A stretch of DNA of 64,000 nt, taken from assembly GCF_041737845.1 (NCBI RefSeq), contig NZ_JBGSQX010000146.1, positions 1-64,000 on the forward strand, in the 5' to 3' direction. Below are positions 24,780 through 32,885 of this stretch, piece by piece (the first letter of the stretch is position 1; the number at the start of each line of letters is the position of its first letter). Both the position numbers and the translations under genes were made by a program. Source of the DNA: Desulfococcus sp041737845 (lineage in GTDB: Bacteria > Desulfobacterota > Desulfobacteria > Desulfobacterales > Desulfococcaceae). The notes below the pieces were generated by a model. The model searched no databases. It was not told where the DNA came from and was given only the letters and a program-made list of their open reading frames with translations.

Positions 24780-26825
24780 ATGATGAGTTCAGAGAAAAGA
24801 GGGATTGTCGAGTTCTTCCTGAACATTTTCAAGCTTCAGATGAATCTGCCCGGACGGGCGGGGCAATACCGCATGATATCCGAGGAGGATGCGGCGGCCG
24901 ATCAGATTTTCGAGCTGCGCGTCAAGGGAGAGGATCAATGGATATCCCGGCGGATGACGATCAGCCCCCTGGGCGAGGAGAGCGGCAGCAAAAGCAAATG
25001 CTTCAAGGTGATTTATGACGACATGATCGTCATCAAGATGCCGCCCTCGCCCATTACCGATTTTGCCAAATATGTCGAATCGATCCAGGCGGAGCGCAGG
25101 ATCGCCCAGCACCTCGAACCCGATATCCGGTGCGTGACGCCCAGCCTCTCCGCCATCCTGCGCAAGATTCCGCCATTCTCCAATGAACTCGACACCGACT
25201 TCATGCGGTTCGAGGAGCGCTGCTATCAGAAAATACGGATTCTCCCGATTTTTGAGAAATATTTAAAGATAGGAGACGCCTTTGCTTTTTTCATGAATTT
25301 GTCCCGGTACAGCTTTCTGAAGCAGATTATCACCCGGATGCACGATATCCGCCAGGCGGTGCGGCGGGAGATATCAACCCAGACCGAGATTTTAGGCAAT
25401 CCCATGTTGTTCGAGGAGATCTACGGGAACGACGGCGGCGTCTTTTTTGCCCTGGACGGCCTCTACGGGGCCTATGAAGAGGCGCTCCGTCGCCTGGAGC
25501 GGGATCATGCCATCTCTCCCGTTTCAAGTTTCAGCAGGAAGGACTGGTTCCTCTCCCACCTTGCCGGAAAGCCCGTGAATCAGGGTGGCGAGCAGGTCCC
25601 CCCCGGATTCGTCGATGACCTCAACGGGTTGATCAAACACATCATGGAGACCGATCCCGACGTGATCGACGCCTACCGAAAAGCGATGCGAAGGCACACC
25701 AGCCGGAAGCTGTTCGTCCAAAACCGGGCCCGCATGGGAGGCATCATTACAAACCTCCTGGGGAATCTTGCGGTCCTGAAGCGCAAGAAGACCGCCGTGA
25801 GGGATCTCAAGCCGGACAACGTCTTCATCGCGGGGGATTTGTCCGGAGAGCCCTTTCTGCTTGAAACGCCCGAAAAGTATTCCATCGGGCTGATCGATTT
25901 TGAGACCTCCGTTGTCTTTTATCAAGGGAGCGGGGATGATATTCCTCAACCCATGCTGGCGGGCACCCCTTCCTACGCCACCGTATCCCATTTGTTCCCG
26001 AACGATTTTCTTTCGGCGATGTATCCCAGTCTTGCCCGGATCCTACATCTTCAGGACTGGCACGCGGTGAGCACCATGATCTACAATGTCGTGACGGGGC
26101 AGCAGCTGGGCCTGGAAACCGGCAGGCTCATGCCGATGATGATCCGGGATATGAAGGCCGCCCAGGAAAAGAATGTTTCCAGGAATGACATCTACCGGAG
26201 ATATACCCTCGTGTTCTGGACTGCCGCGGCCGGAGAGTTCGGCAGGAAAACCGGTCTTCATCAGAAGGTGCTTGCGGATGTCAGGGTCCAGATTCCCAAG
26301 TCTGCCAAAGAGATGCTGTCGGAGGAGATTGGAATATCCAAAACCGCGATATGGGAATGGATGAAGGTGCTGCTCAAAAACCCGTCGGTATCCCTGACCC
26401 AGAAAGATATCGACGGCATCTCAAATGCTTCCGGTGAGAAACTGGTCCAGTGGCGGAACCGGTGGGAAAAAGGGGCGAACGAGAAGGGGCTTCCCGAGGC
26501 CGCCCGGAAGAAGGTCCTTGGCGTGTTGAACGGGCTGGTGAAGCTGAAGCGGGACCGGGAAAGGATGGAGACGTTCCTGGATCGCCTTGGAGTGCCCAAA
26601 CCCATCGTCCAGGCGGATGACCTCCTCGGGGTGATGTTCAACACGGTCCTCTATGGCATGCACAAGCCCGAATGGGGCGTGATCACCGGAGAGCCGGCGG
26701 CGCCGACCGCGGGAGCCCCTTCGGCGCACACCCCGGATGCCGCGGGGGGCTGCGAAAAAACCATGGCCCTCGACTGCGCCGTCAGGCGGATCGAACATCC
26801 GCCATCAAAAGCCGGAACATCCTAA
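24780..26825 (+). CDS. divergent eukaryotic-like protein kinase
   Basis: A 681-residue protein with kinase catalytic-loop residues: RDLKPDN (Arg341, Asp342, Lys344, Asn347) and an Asp373-Phe-Glu in GLIDFETS where DFG is usual. GTPSYAT after it matches the activation segment. A candidate ATP-anchoring Lys86 lies in MIVIKMPPSP. About 250 residues separate it from the catalytic loop, far more than in normal kinases, so the N-lobe has large insertions or the start of the fold is unusual. The C-terminal 250 residues are helical and unknown. GGGAGG with eight-base spacing sets the start. The gene runs head-on into the Hsp70 gene, overlapping by four bases. Substrate unknown. Confidence 0.7.
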   Translation: MMSSEKRGIVEFFLNIFKLQMNLPGRAGQYRMISEEDAAADQIFELRVKGEDQWISRRMTISPLGEESGSKSKCFKVIYDDMIVIKMPPSPITDFAKYVESIQAERRIAQHLEPDIRCVTPSLSAILRKIPPFSNELDTDFMRFEERCYQKIRILPIFEKYLKIGDAFAFFMNLSRYSFLKQIITRMHDIRQAVRREISTQTEILGNPMLFEEIYGNDGGVFFALDGLYGAYEEALRRLERDHAISPVSSFSRKDWFLSHLAGKPVNQGGEQVPPGFVDDLNGLIKHIMETDPDVIDAYRKAMRRHTSRKLFVQNRARMGGIITNLLGNLAVLKRKKTAVRDLKPDNVFIAGDLSGEPFLLETPEKYSIGLIDFETSVVFYQGSGDDIPQPMLAGTPSYATVSHLFPNDFLSAMYPSLARILHLQDWHAVSTMIYNVVTGQQLGLETGRLMPMMIRDMKAAQEKNVSRNDIYRRYTLVFWTAAAGEFGRKTGLHQKVLADVRVQIPKSAKEMLSEEIGISKTAIWEWMKVLLKNPSVSLTQKDIDGISNASGEKLVQWRNRWEKGANEKGLPEAARKKVLGVLNGLVKLKRDRERMETFLDRLGVPKPIVQADDLLGVMFNTVLYGMHKPEWGVITGEPAAPTAGAPSAHTPDAAGGCEKTMALDCAVRRIEHPPSKAGTS

Positions 26826-28639
26826 AATGATTCAGCCGAGGCCTGCTCCCGCACATTGAATTCGAGCTTCCAGCGCCGGTCCGGCTCGACCTTCGAGACG
26901 CACCAGATTTCGAGGGTGCCGATCTCGGTCACCCGAATCTCCAGAATCACGGGGATCGCCGTGCCGGTGTCGCCGCTCAGGGTGGTTTCCATCGTCGTGA
27001 TCTCCTCGATGTCATCTTCCCACTCTTCAACCACCTGACCGATCGTGTCTTCGATTCTGACGGAGGATCCCAGAAAATCGAATTTTACGGGCTCGCCGAC
27101 CACGAGGACGAACTCCTGATTTGCCAGGGCCGCCTCAGTCCCCTCCTCCATGCCGAACGGTGCGACGCAGAGGGCCTTGATGGGAACGGGCATACCCGGC
27201 ACCGCCGGCAGGGATGCCGCGACGCCGATGTAATAGGTCTTGTTGAGCCCGCCCCGGATGCGAACGCCTTCCCCCCTGCGGGCAAGGCCGTAATAGGCTG
27301 CTCCCCGGGCCACGCTGAGGTCGAAATCCCGCGTCGGAATTTCGCGGATGGCGGCATCGGACGGCGCCCAGGAGGACATGATCCCCACCAGGTGCCGGCG
27401 AAGGGCCTCCGCCTTCATGACGCCGCCGTTGAACAACACCGCCGTCGGCAGGCGATGGCGCCCGCCGCCATCCTTTTGCTGGCGGTGGAGAAAATGGGCC
27501 AGATGCCGGGTGATTCCCGGGTCGGCCTCGTATGCCAGCCCGACCTCCTGAATCCCGAATCTTTGCTTTGCCTCCGGAACCGCGTCCAGGCCGCACTGGG
27601 GGAAAAAGCCGTCAAGGAGAATCTTCTGGACGGTCTCACGGTCCAGGGAGACCTTCTGGGTGCCGCCGATCAGCTTGCTCCCCCGCCCCAGAACCGTTAG
27701 GGTATACTCCTCGATATCGGCATCCGAGAGGAGGGTCTCCTTCGCCTTCCGGCAGGCGTGCCAGAGGCTGCGCATCTGCCAGGCATCCGGCGCTTTCTTC
27801 TTGCCGGGCAATTTCTGGGAGGCGGCATAGGCCAGGGTCAGATCCATGTTGTCGCCCCCCACCAGAAGATGATCCCCCACGGCGATCCGTTCGAGCGACA
27901 GCTCGCCGCCGGCCTCGTCCACCTGAATCAGGCTGAAGTCGGAGGTGCCGCCGCCCACGTCGAAAACCAGGACGAGGTCGCCTTTGTGGACATTCTCCCG
28001 CCATTTTTCCTCAGATGATTCGATCCATGCGTAAAAGGCCGCCTGGGGCTCCTCCAGCAGGGTGATCCGGGTCAGCCCCGCCATTTCAGCCGCCTTCACG
28101 GTGAGATCCCTGGCCACCGCGTCAAATGACGCCGGCACGGTCAGGAGAACCTCCTGCTGCTCGATGCGGAGGCTGTCGTCCCCGGCCGCCATGGCGTAAT
28201 CCCATGCATCCCGAATATGTTTGAGAATCTCCGCCGCCGCGGCCACCGGAGAGAGTTTGTCGAGATCATCGGGGCCTTCCCAGGGGAGGATCGGCTTGTT
28301 TCGGTCCACCCAGGTATGACACAGCCAGGATTTGGAGGAGGCGATCAGCTTCTGGGGCAGCTCCGCCCCCCTGTTTTTGGCGAACTGTCCGACGGCCAGG
28401 GTATTGTCCTCCGACCAGGGGAGCCGGAGGGCGTCCCGCGGAACGTCGTGGGGGCCGGGCAGGAGGATGAACGACGGGAGGATGCTCTGTTTTTCCACAA
28501 CCCCGGCGTCGGTTAGCTGGGGAATCTCCAGGACGCGGATATCCGGTTTTTGACCCTTCTTGAGGTTCGTCTCGGTATAGGCGACGACGCTGTTGGTTGT
28601 GCCCAAATCAATGCCGACAATATAGACAGGATCTGACAA
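26822..28639 (-). CDS. atypical Hsp70-family protein
   Basis: An Hsp70 with the full actin-like ATPase domain: phosphate-1 GIDLGTTNSVVAYTE, LLEEPQAAFYAWIE, phosphate-2 VFDVGGGTSDFSLIQVD and NGGVM in the adenosine region. The C-terminal part (about residues 420-605) is not the canonical DnaK substrate-binding domain and is rich in beta structure. The nominal ATG at 28654 reads ATG AGG AGG: its second and third codons are the Shine-Dalgarno. I therefore place the start at TTG 28639, six bases after AGGAGG. It follows a DUF2760 gene, a known pairing in Desulfobacterota and Myxococcota. Confidence 0.88.
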   Translation of the reverse strand: MSDPVYIVGIDLGTTNSVVAYTETNLKKGQKPDIRVLEIPQLTDAGVVEKQSILPSFILLPGPHDVPRDALRLPWSEDNTLAVGQFAKNRGAELPQKLIASSKSWLCHTWVDRNKPILPWEGPDDLDKLSPVAAAAEILKHIRDAWDYAMAAGDDSLRIEQQEVLLTVPASFDAVARDLTVKAAEMAGLTRITLLEEPQAAFYAWIESSEEKWRENVHKGDLVLVFDVGGGTSDFSLIQVDEAGGELSLERIAVGDHLLVGGDNMDLTLAYAASQKLPGKKKAPDAWQMRSLWHACRKAKETLLSDADIEEYTLTVLGRGSKLIGGTQKVSLDRETVQKILLDGFFPQCGLDAVPEAKQRFGIQEVGLAYEADPGITRHLAHFLHRQQKDGGGRHRLPTAVLFNGGVMKAEALRRHLVGIMSSWAPSDAAIREIPTRDFDLSVARGAAYYGLARRGEGVRIRGGLNKTYYIGVAASLPAVPGMPVPIKALCVAPFGMEEGTEAALANQEFVLVVGEPVKFDFLGSSVRIEDTIGQVVEEWEDDIEEITTMETTLSGDTGTAIPVILEIRVTEIGTLEIWCVSKVEPDRRWKLEFNVREQASAESF

Positions 28640-28723
28640 TGATAGCCTCCTCATGTGACCATGGAATCGTCTCGGGCGGGGGAATCGGGTTCCCGAGCGA
28701 ACGGGCTTTCGCCCTTCGGTGGG

Positions 28724-29497
28724 TTATAAGATTTCGACCTCGGCCGGGGCGATGATGCGCGGGTCCCGGTCGCCGGACAGGGTCGGCATCCCGATTTTCT
28801 CGGCTTTCCAGCCTTTGTGTCGCAAAATCCCTTTGAACGGAGGATTTCCCGTGACATTACCGGTCAGTTTGACGGCGTTGGGATCGAAGCCGGGTGCAAT
28901 CGTAATCTCGCTGTCCTCTTCATCAGACAGGATGGATTGCGGAACGATATACTTGTCGACGATTTTCCGGCAGTTTTCATGGATGTTGCGGGCGGCGGCG
29001 CCGATGTCCCCGTCGGTGTAGCCTTCGATCTCCTCGGCAAGGAAATCCATGAGCCGCCCTTCCCGCTGCAGCAGCGAGAACAGATGGAGATAGAGGCGCT
29101 CCTGATTCATCCTCAGGGTTGCCGGGTCGAAAACCTCCGGAGCGGCCTTGCGGGCGGAGACATCCGACGGCGGCCGTTCGGCTGATGCGCCGCCGGCCTT
29201 TCGGAGCGCGCCGGAGAAGGAAAGCCTCAGGCACAGCCACAGCAGGACGGCAAACCCCAGGGCGAGGAAGACGGAAACAGGGATGTAGAAATCGGCAATC
29301 ATGTCGAGCCAGGCCCTGAACTGCAGCACCAGTTCCCGGTAATCCGCAATCCCCGCATCCCCCCCCAGCACCGATAATTTCAGGGAAACGATATGGATCG
29401 CGACGTAGATGGCCGCATCGATCACCAGCCAGAGTATCAGGCTGAAAAACAGGACCCAGAAGAGTGTCCGGCGGGAAAGGGATTTGACGGCGTTCAT
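28724..29497 (-). CDS. DUF2760 membrane protein
   Basis: 257 residues from the ATG at 29497, which has AAGGAGA upstream; longer in-frame starts add non-conserved sequence. Two transmembrane helices lie at about 12-35 and 70-95 (FWVLFFSLILWLVIDAAIYV; VSVFLALGFAVLLWL). The C-terminal DUF2760 domain contains LFSLLQREGRLMDFLAEEIE, GAAARNIHENCRKI and GFDPNAVKLTGNV, ending in PAEVEIL. The role is unknown, but the domain is habitually encoded with atypical Hsp70s, suggesting it recruits the chaperone to the inner membrane. It is upstream of hsp70 in the same operon. Confidence 0.8.
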   Translation of the reverse strand: MNAVKSLSRRTLFWVLFFSLILWLVIDAAIYVAIHIVSLKLSVLGGDAGIADYRELVLQFRAWLDMIADFYIPVSVFLALGFAVLLWLCLRLSFSGALRKAGGASAERPPSDVSARKAAPEVFDPATLRMNQERLYLHLFSLLQREGRLMDFLAEEIEGYTDGDIGAAARNIHENCRKIVDKYIVPQSILSDEEDSEITIAPGFDPNAVKLTGNVTGNPPFKGILRHKGWKAEKIGMPTLSGDRDPRIIAPAEVEIL

Positions 29498-29661
29498 GAA
29501 AGATGTCTCCTTGAAGTGATCAATGATGTGATCCGTCCATCCCGTCCAGCATCCGATGGGCTTTCCGCCTGGCCTGTGCCCGGGGGATGTCGCGAGAAGG
29601 GCCGGCGACCATTCTTCCTCGGGATGAAGATCTATGAAGGATCGTTTATTGGAAATTTGAA

Positions 29662-29690
29662 CGTATACCAAAAAGGTTTTGAAAGATCAA
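29662..29690 (-). promoter_or_regulatory. candidate promoter for the DUF2760-Hsp70 operon
   Basis: On the minus strand TTGATC is followed after 17 bases by TATACG, about 165 bases upstream of the DUF2760 start. The form is sigma-70-like; I found no match to a heat-shock (CTTGAA / CCCCAT) promoter in this gap. Confidence 0.35.
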
Positions 29691-29769
29691 TCGGCTGAAA
29701 AAATATTTACAGGGCGGACGCATGTGGGAATGTCTGAAAGGGTCTTCGCAAGGCGCTCCCGGCGGTGCG

Positions 29770-29797
29770 GTCATTCTCTTTGCCTTGCCAGAATGAC
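29770..29797. repeat. short inverted repeat GTCATTCT/AGAATGAC
   Basis: GTCATTCT, 12 bases, then AGAATGAC followed by TTTTA. It resembles the GTCATTCT core of the element beside uvrB at 11.6 kb and may be a fragment of the same dispersed repeat family or a weak terminator. Confidence 0.4.
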
Positions 29798-29823
29798 TTT
29801 TACATGGTAAATATTGACGGTTT

Positions 29824-29958
29824 CGCAAAAAGGCCGATATCTGCGTTACGCTTCATCCATCGCTCCTGCGGCGTACTGTAAGTATACTGCATTCCTCGGG
29901 ATTCGCAAGTCTTGATCTCGGCCTGTTTGCCAAACCGTCTGGAAATCGACTTTTTGCG
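29824..29958. repeat. dispersed intergenic repeat with inverted ends
   Basis: A 135-base element bounded by CGCAAAAAG and CTTTTTGCG. Nested just inside is a second inverted pair, AGGCCGATATC / GATCTCGGCCT. It has no coding frame. The interior (GCAGTATACTTACAGTACGCC on the reverse strand) resembles a repeat I recall as common between genes in Desulfobacterales. Its spread in this genome cannot be tested from one window. Confidence 0.55.
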
Positions 29959-30056
29959 GACGCATCAATACTCGGACATTAACTTGAAAACAGCTTTCAC
30001 AGCTCATCGGCACGGTCATACCCGTTGAGACACCGTGCCCGGATCGACGAAACCTT

Positions 30057-30227
30057 ATGACCATCTACAAATTCAGATTCGATTTTGAAGTCGGCACATT
30101 AATGAAAAGCCCCTGCAAGAATTGCAAGGACAGGGAAGAATTTCCTGAATGCATGACGGAATGCAAATGGCTTGACAGGATCCAGACGGTCCTCGCCGCA
30201 ACCAGATCGTCCACCCGGAGCGCGTGA
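30057..30227 (+). CDS. 56-residue Cys-rich protein
   Basis: A small frame with a clearly protein-like composition: MTIYKFRFDFEVGTLMKSP, then CKNCKDREEFPECMTECKWL, then a helical tail. The four Cys (CxxC, then C and C four residues apart) suggest one zinc or Fe-S site. I believe similar 50-60-residue proteins with CxxC...FPxC...C and a following helix recur in Desulfobacterota. No strong ribosome site is visible. It is divergent from the DUF2760-Hsp70 operon and convergent with the subtilase gene. Function unknown. Confidence 0.55.
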   Translation: MTIYKFRFDFEVGTLMKSPCKNCKDREEFPECMTECKWLDRIQTVLAATRSSTRSA

Positions 30228-30297
30228 AAGACCCGGGCGGCCGATGATCCGTCAGGAGGCCCATCGCTTGCAGGCCCGCCATCAAGCCTTTCCGATT

Positions 30298-31740
30298 TCA
30301 TTGATTCTTTTTAAGATAGTTCATTACATCCGCCTTTTTCCAATCGGGGTTCTCCGATAACAGACCGGATATGACGTTGGAGACGTATGCGGCGGCCACG
30401 GACGTCCCCGCGTAGAGGCCGGCCTCGCCCCTGTATCCCACGGGCAGGTTGGCATAGCCGGGGGCCGCAACCGAAACAAAGCTGCCGTAATTGGACTGCC
30501 GCCAGCGGGTCCCATCCGGAGCCAGGGCGCCCACCCCCAGCACCGAGGGGTAGGCTGCGGGATAGACAGGCTTTCCAGTGGGTTCGTTCCCCGCCGAAGC
30601 CACGACGATAAGCCCCCGGCTGTCGGCGTAATTCAGGGCCTCTTCCAGAAATCGGCTCGGCGTTTCAGAGCCCCAGCTCATGCTCAGAACCCTCGCCCCA
30701 TTCTGAACCGCGAAATCAATCCCCCGCATGACGGCGAAGTTGGATGTCATGCCGTTGTCGTCAAAGGTTCGGATCGGGATGATCGGCGGCGTCGCCCCGT
30801 GATCCCCCACCGCACCCATGGGTCGGACCATGCCGGCGGCGATCAGCGCCATCTGGGTCCCGTGGCCCAGGCCGTCCGTGACGGGCATCTCGGGCCGAAC
30901 CGCATCCAGGGCGGCGATCACGCTCTCCTCCAGCCCGTATCCGGCGAGCACGCCCGAATCCAGGACCGCGATCGGAGCGCCCCCGCCGTCCGGGAGGGCT
31001 GCAGCGGCTTTGGTCTCCCGCGGAATCGCGGCGCCGGCCCCAGACCACTGCGGGGCAAGGATGGGAAGGGCATGATTCGGCTCCGCGATCAGCCGCCCTT
31101 CCTTCTCCTTGAGCTGATCCAGGAAATCAGGGATATCGATGCCGTCGGGCAGGCGGGCCCGATAGATGCCCAGGACATCGTTCTTTTCAAGGATGGTGCC
31201 CCCGGCGCCGGCGATGAGCCGCTCGATGAGATGGCCGTCCGCGCCCGGCCGGGCCTGAAGCAGGATTTCATTTTTGACGTAAAGCGTTCCGTCTCCGGGA
31301 TTCCTCGCCACGGCAAATCCGGTCTCCGCCCCGTCGGCATCGCCCCCGGTCCGGGATCCTGGAGCGAACACCTGGATTTCCGACAGGCGCAGCTTTCCGC
31401 CATTCCGGTTCCGTTCCCAGAAAAGGACGTACCCGTAGGGATTGAGGATGGCCCCAAACCCTTCGTGAACCGGTTTGTTTTTAAATTCCGCCGATATCCT
31501 GGGGTTGATCTCGGGCGCGGAGGTTACTTTGATGCCGGCGGCGGCAAGCCCGTCCAGGATTTCCCGGAGGGGGACGCCCTGGGCATGCACGGAGAGGCGA
31601 TCTCCATCCACCTCGACTTCGACGGCGCGGATGAAAGACGGAAAGGCGATGATCCCCGCAAGGATCAAGATTGACGTGAAACGATGGACTCTCAATGCCA
31701 ATTTCCCAAAGTGAGCCCCTTGCGACAGACAGGGCGCCAC
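30298..31740 (-). CDS. secreted subtilisin-like serine protease with STN-like N-terminal domain
   Basis: An S8 peptidase of about 480 residues. A signal peptide (RFTSILILAGIIAFPSF) is followed by an STN-like domain at about 40-110 (DRLSVHAQGVPLREILDGL, ISAEFKNKPVHEGFGAIL), a linker/propeptide-like part, and the catalytic domain. The triad is Asp261 in AVLDSGV, His293 in GHGTQMA and Ser447 in GTSVAAAY, with Asn in SAGNEP. It probably acts outside the inner membrane. The nominal start is GTG directly after the J-protein stop, without a good ribosome site; TTG codons at residues 14 and 16 are alternatives. It is coupled to the J-domain gene. Confidence 0.9.
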   Translation of the reverse strand: MAPCLSQGAHFGKLALRVHRFTSILILAGIIAFPSFIRAVEVEVDGDRLSVHAQGVPLREILDGLAAAGIKVTSAPEINPRISAEFKNKPVHEGFGAILNPYGYVLFWERNRNGGKLRLSEIQVFAPGSRTGGDADGAETGFAVARNPGDGTLYVKNEILLQARPGADGHLIERLIAGAGGTILEKNDVLGIYRARLPDGIDIPDFLDQLKEKEGRLIAEPNHALPILAPQWSGAGAAIPRETKAAAALPDGGGAPIAVLDSGVLAGYGLEESVIAALDAVRPEMPVTDGLGHGTQMALIAAGMVRPMGAVGDHGATPPIIPIRTFDDNGMTSNFAVMRGIDFAVQNGARVLSMSWGSETPSRFLEEALNYADSRGLIVVASAGNEPTGKPVYPAAYPSVLGVGALAPDGTRWRQSNYGSFVSVAAPGYANLPVGYRGEAGLYAGTSVAAAYVSNVISGLLSENPDWKKADVMNYLKKNQ

Positions 31741-32739
31741 CTATTTTTTTTTGTTCTTGATCTCCCGATACGCATCCGCCAGGTGGATGAAGGCATCATG
31801 ATCCCCGCCCTTGTCCGGGTGCATCTCCTGGGCTTTCCTGCGAAACAGACGGGACAGCTCTTTTTTGGATAACCGTCTCATTTCGTCCTCGGAAATTCCG
31901 AAGATGGAACCGGCCTCTTTGAAGGAGACCGCTGGCTTCCTTTCGGGGAAACGGAACCCCCGGCGGCTGTTCATCCAGCTCTGGAGAAGGTCTTCGAGAT
32001 AGCCGCTGCGGCCGTAGTCATTGTCGAAAAATGTGACGAGATACCTCACGAGATATTCGTGAAGGTGATTTTTCAGGCGGAGATCCGCCCAGAAACGATC
32101 GTCCCGGTTCAGACGGCAGATGTCCTGGACAAAAAGGGTGTCGACCGCATTCTGGTCCAGCCCCTGGGGCATGGATCTGGCAAAATGTTCGGAAAAATGC
32201 CGCTGAATGTCGAAGATGACAAAGACGTAGGATTTCAGTTCATGGGGCTTGAGAATCTGCTCCGACAGCATGAAGTGCTGTTCGATTTCATCCCTTGATT
32301 TACGGGCGAGACCCTTGAAGAGCTTGGGGGAAGCCATCCCGATCCGCCCCTGGTCGGTCTGGCCGAACCGGAGAAAATGCACCCGGCGCCGATCGAAGAG
32401 ATGAAAATTCAGGTTTTCCGAAGGGTCATCCGTAGGATGGTTCGCGCCGGATGCGCCCCTTCGCCGAAAATAGGCCTGGGCTTTCTGGATATCCGGGCGG
32501 ACGAAGGCCCAGAAGACCTCGTCCAGTTCGTCCATGTCGTATGTCACGTGCAGCGACCGGAGCTGATCCTCGATGGCCTCGTGGACATAAAAGGCATTTC
32601 CCCCCGGGTACCGGAGAAAGGCGCCGGGGTCTTCGCCGAGGTCGATCAGGTCTCGGCTTCGAAACATGTCGTCGTCCGGGTAGGATTCCCGGATGGCATA
32701 ACGGGTTTTCCCCTCTGCTTGATAACGCGCCAGATACAC
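31741..32739 (-). CDS. protein with C-terminal J domain (DnaJ-like co-chaperone)
   Basis: 332 residues. The last 70 form a J domain: helix II (LSKKELSRLFRRKAQEM), the Hsp70-activating HPD in HPDKGG at about 307-309, then DAFIHLADAYREI. The 250-residue N-terminal part is not a known client-binding domain; it is rich in aromatic and charged residues and has no Cys zinc finger. J domains stimulate Hsp70 ATPase, and an atypical Hsp70 is encoded 3 kb away. The start is GTG with GGGGGAAGC ahead of it. It is transcribed just ahead of the subtilase. Confidence 0.85.
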   Translation of the reverse strand: MYLARYQAEGKTRYAIRESYPDDDMFRSRDLIDLGEDPGAFLRYPGGNAFYVHEAIEDQLRSLHVTYDMDELDEVFWAFVRPDIQKAQAYFRRRGASGANHPTDDPSENLNFHLFDRRRVHFLRFGQTDQGRIGMASPKLFKGLARKSRDEIEQHFMLSEQILKPHELKSYVFVIFDIQRHFSEHFARSMPQGLDQNAVDTLFVQDICRLNRDDRFWADLRLKNHLHEYLVRYLVTFFDNDYGRSGYLEDLLQSWMNSRRGFRFPERKPAVSFKEAGSIFGISEDEMRRLSKKELSRLFRRKAQEMHPDKGGDHDAFIHLADAYREIKNKKK

Positions 32740-32885
32740 GCTTCCCCCTGTCGGTGTATGTTCAGAAGCATATCAATTTGATAAAATATGGCCGGATTTC
32801 ATGAAAGCAAACCTTGCCATCTTCATGGCGGCCTGCAGCGGTTTTGCTGCCCCGGCCTGCCGGACCTTCCGCCATCCTTTCGGGA

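Noticed and set aside
29498..29671. 58-residue N-terminal extension of the DUF2760 protein
   Set aside because: The ATG at 29497 has a good ribosome site and directly precedes the first membrane helix; the extension is not helix-like and lies over the promoter region.
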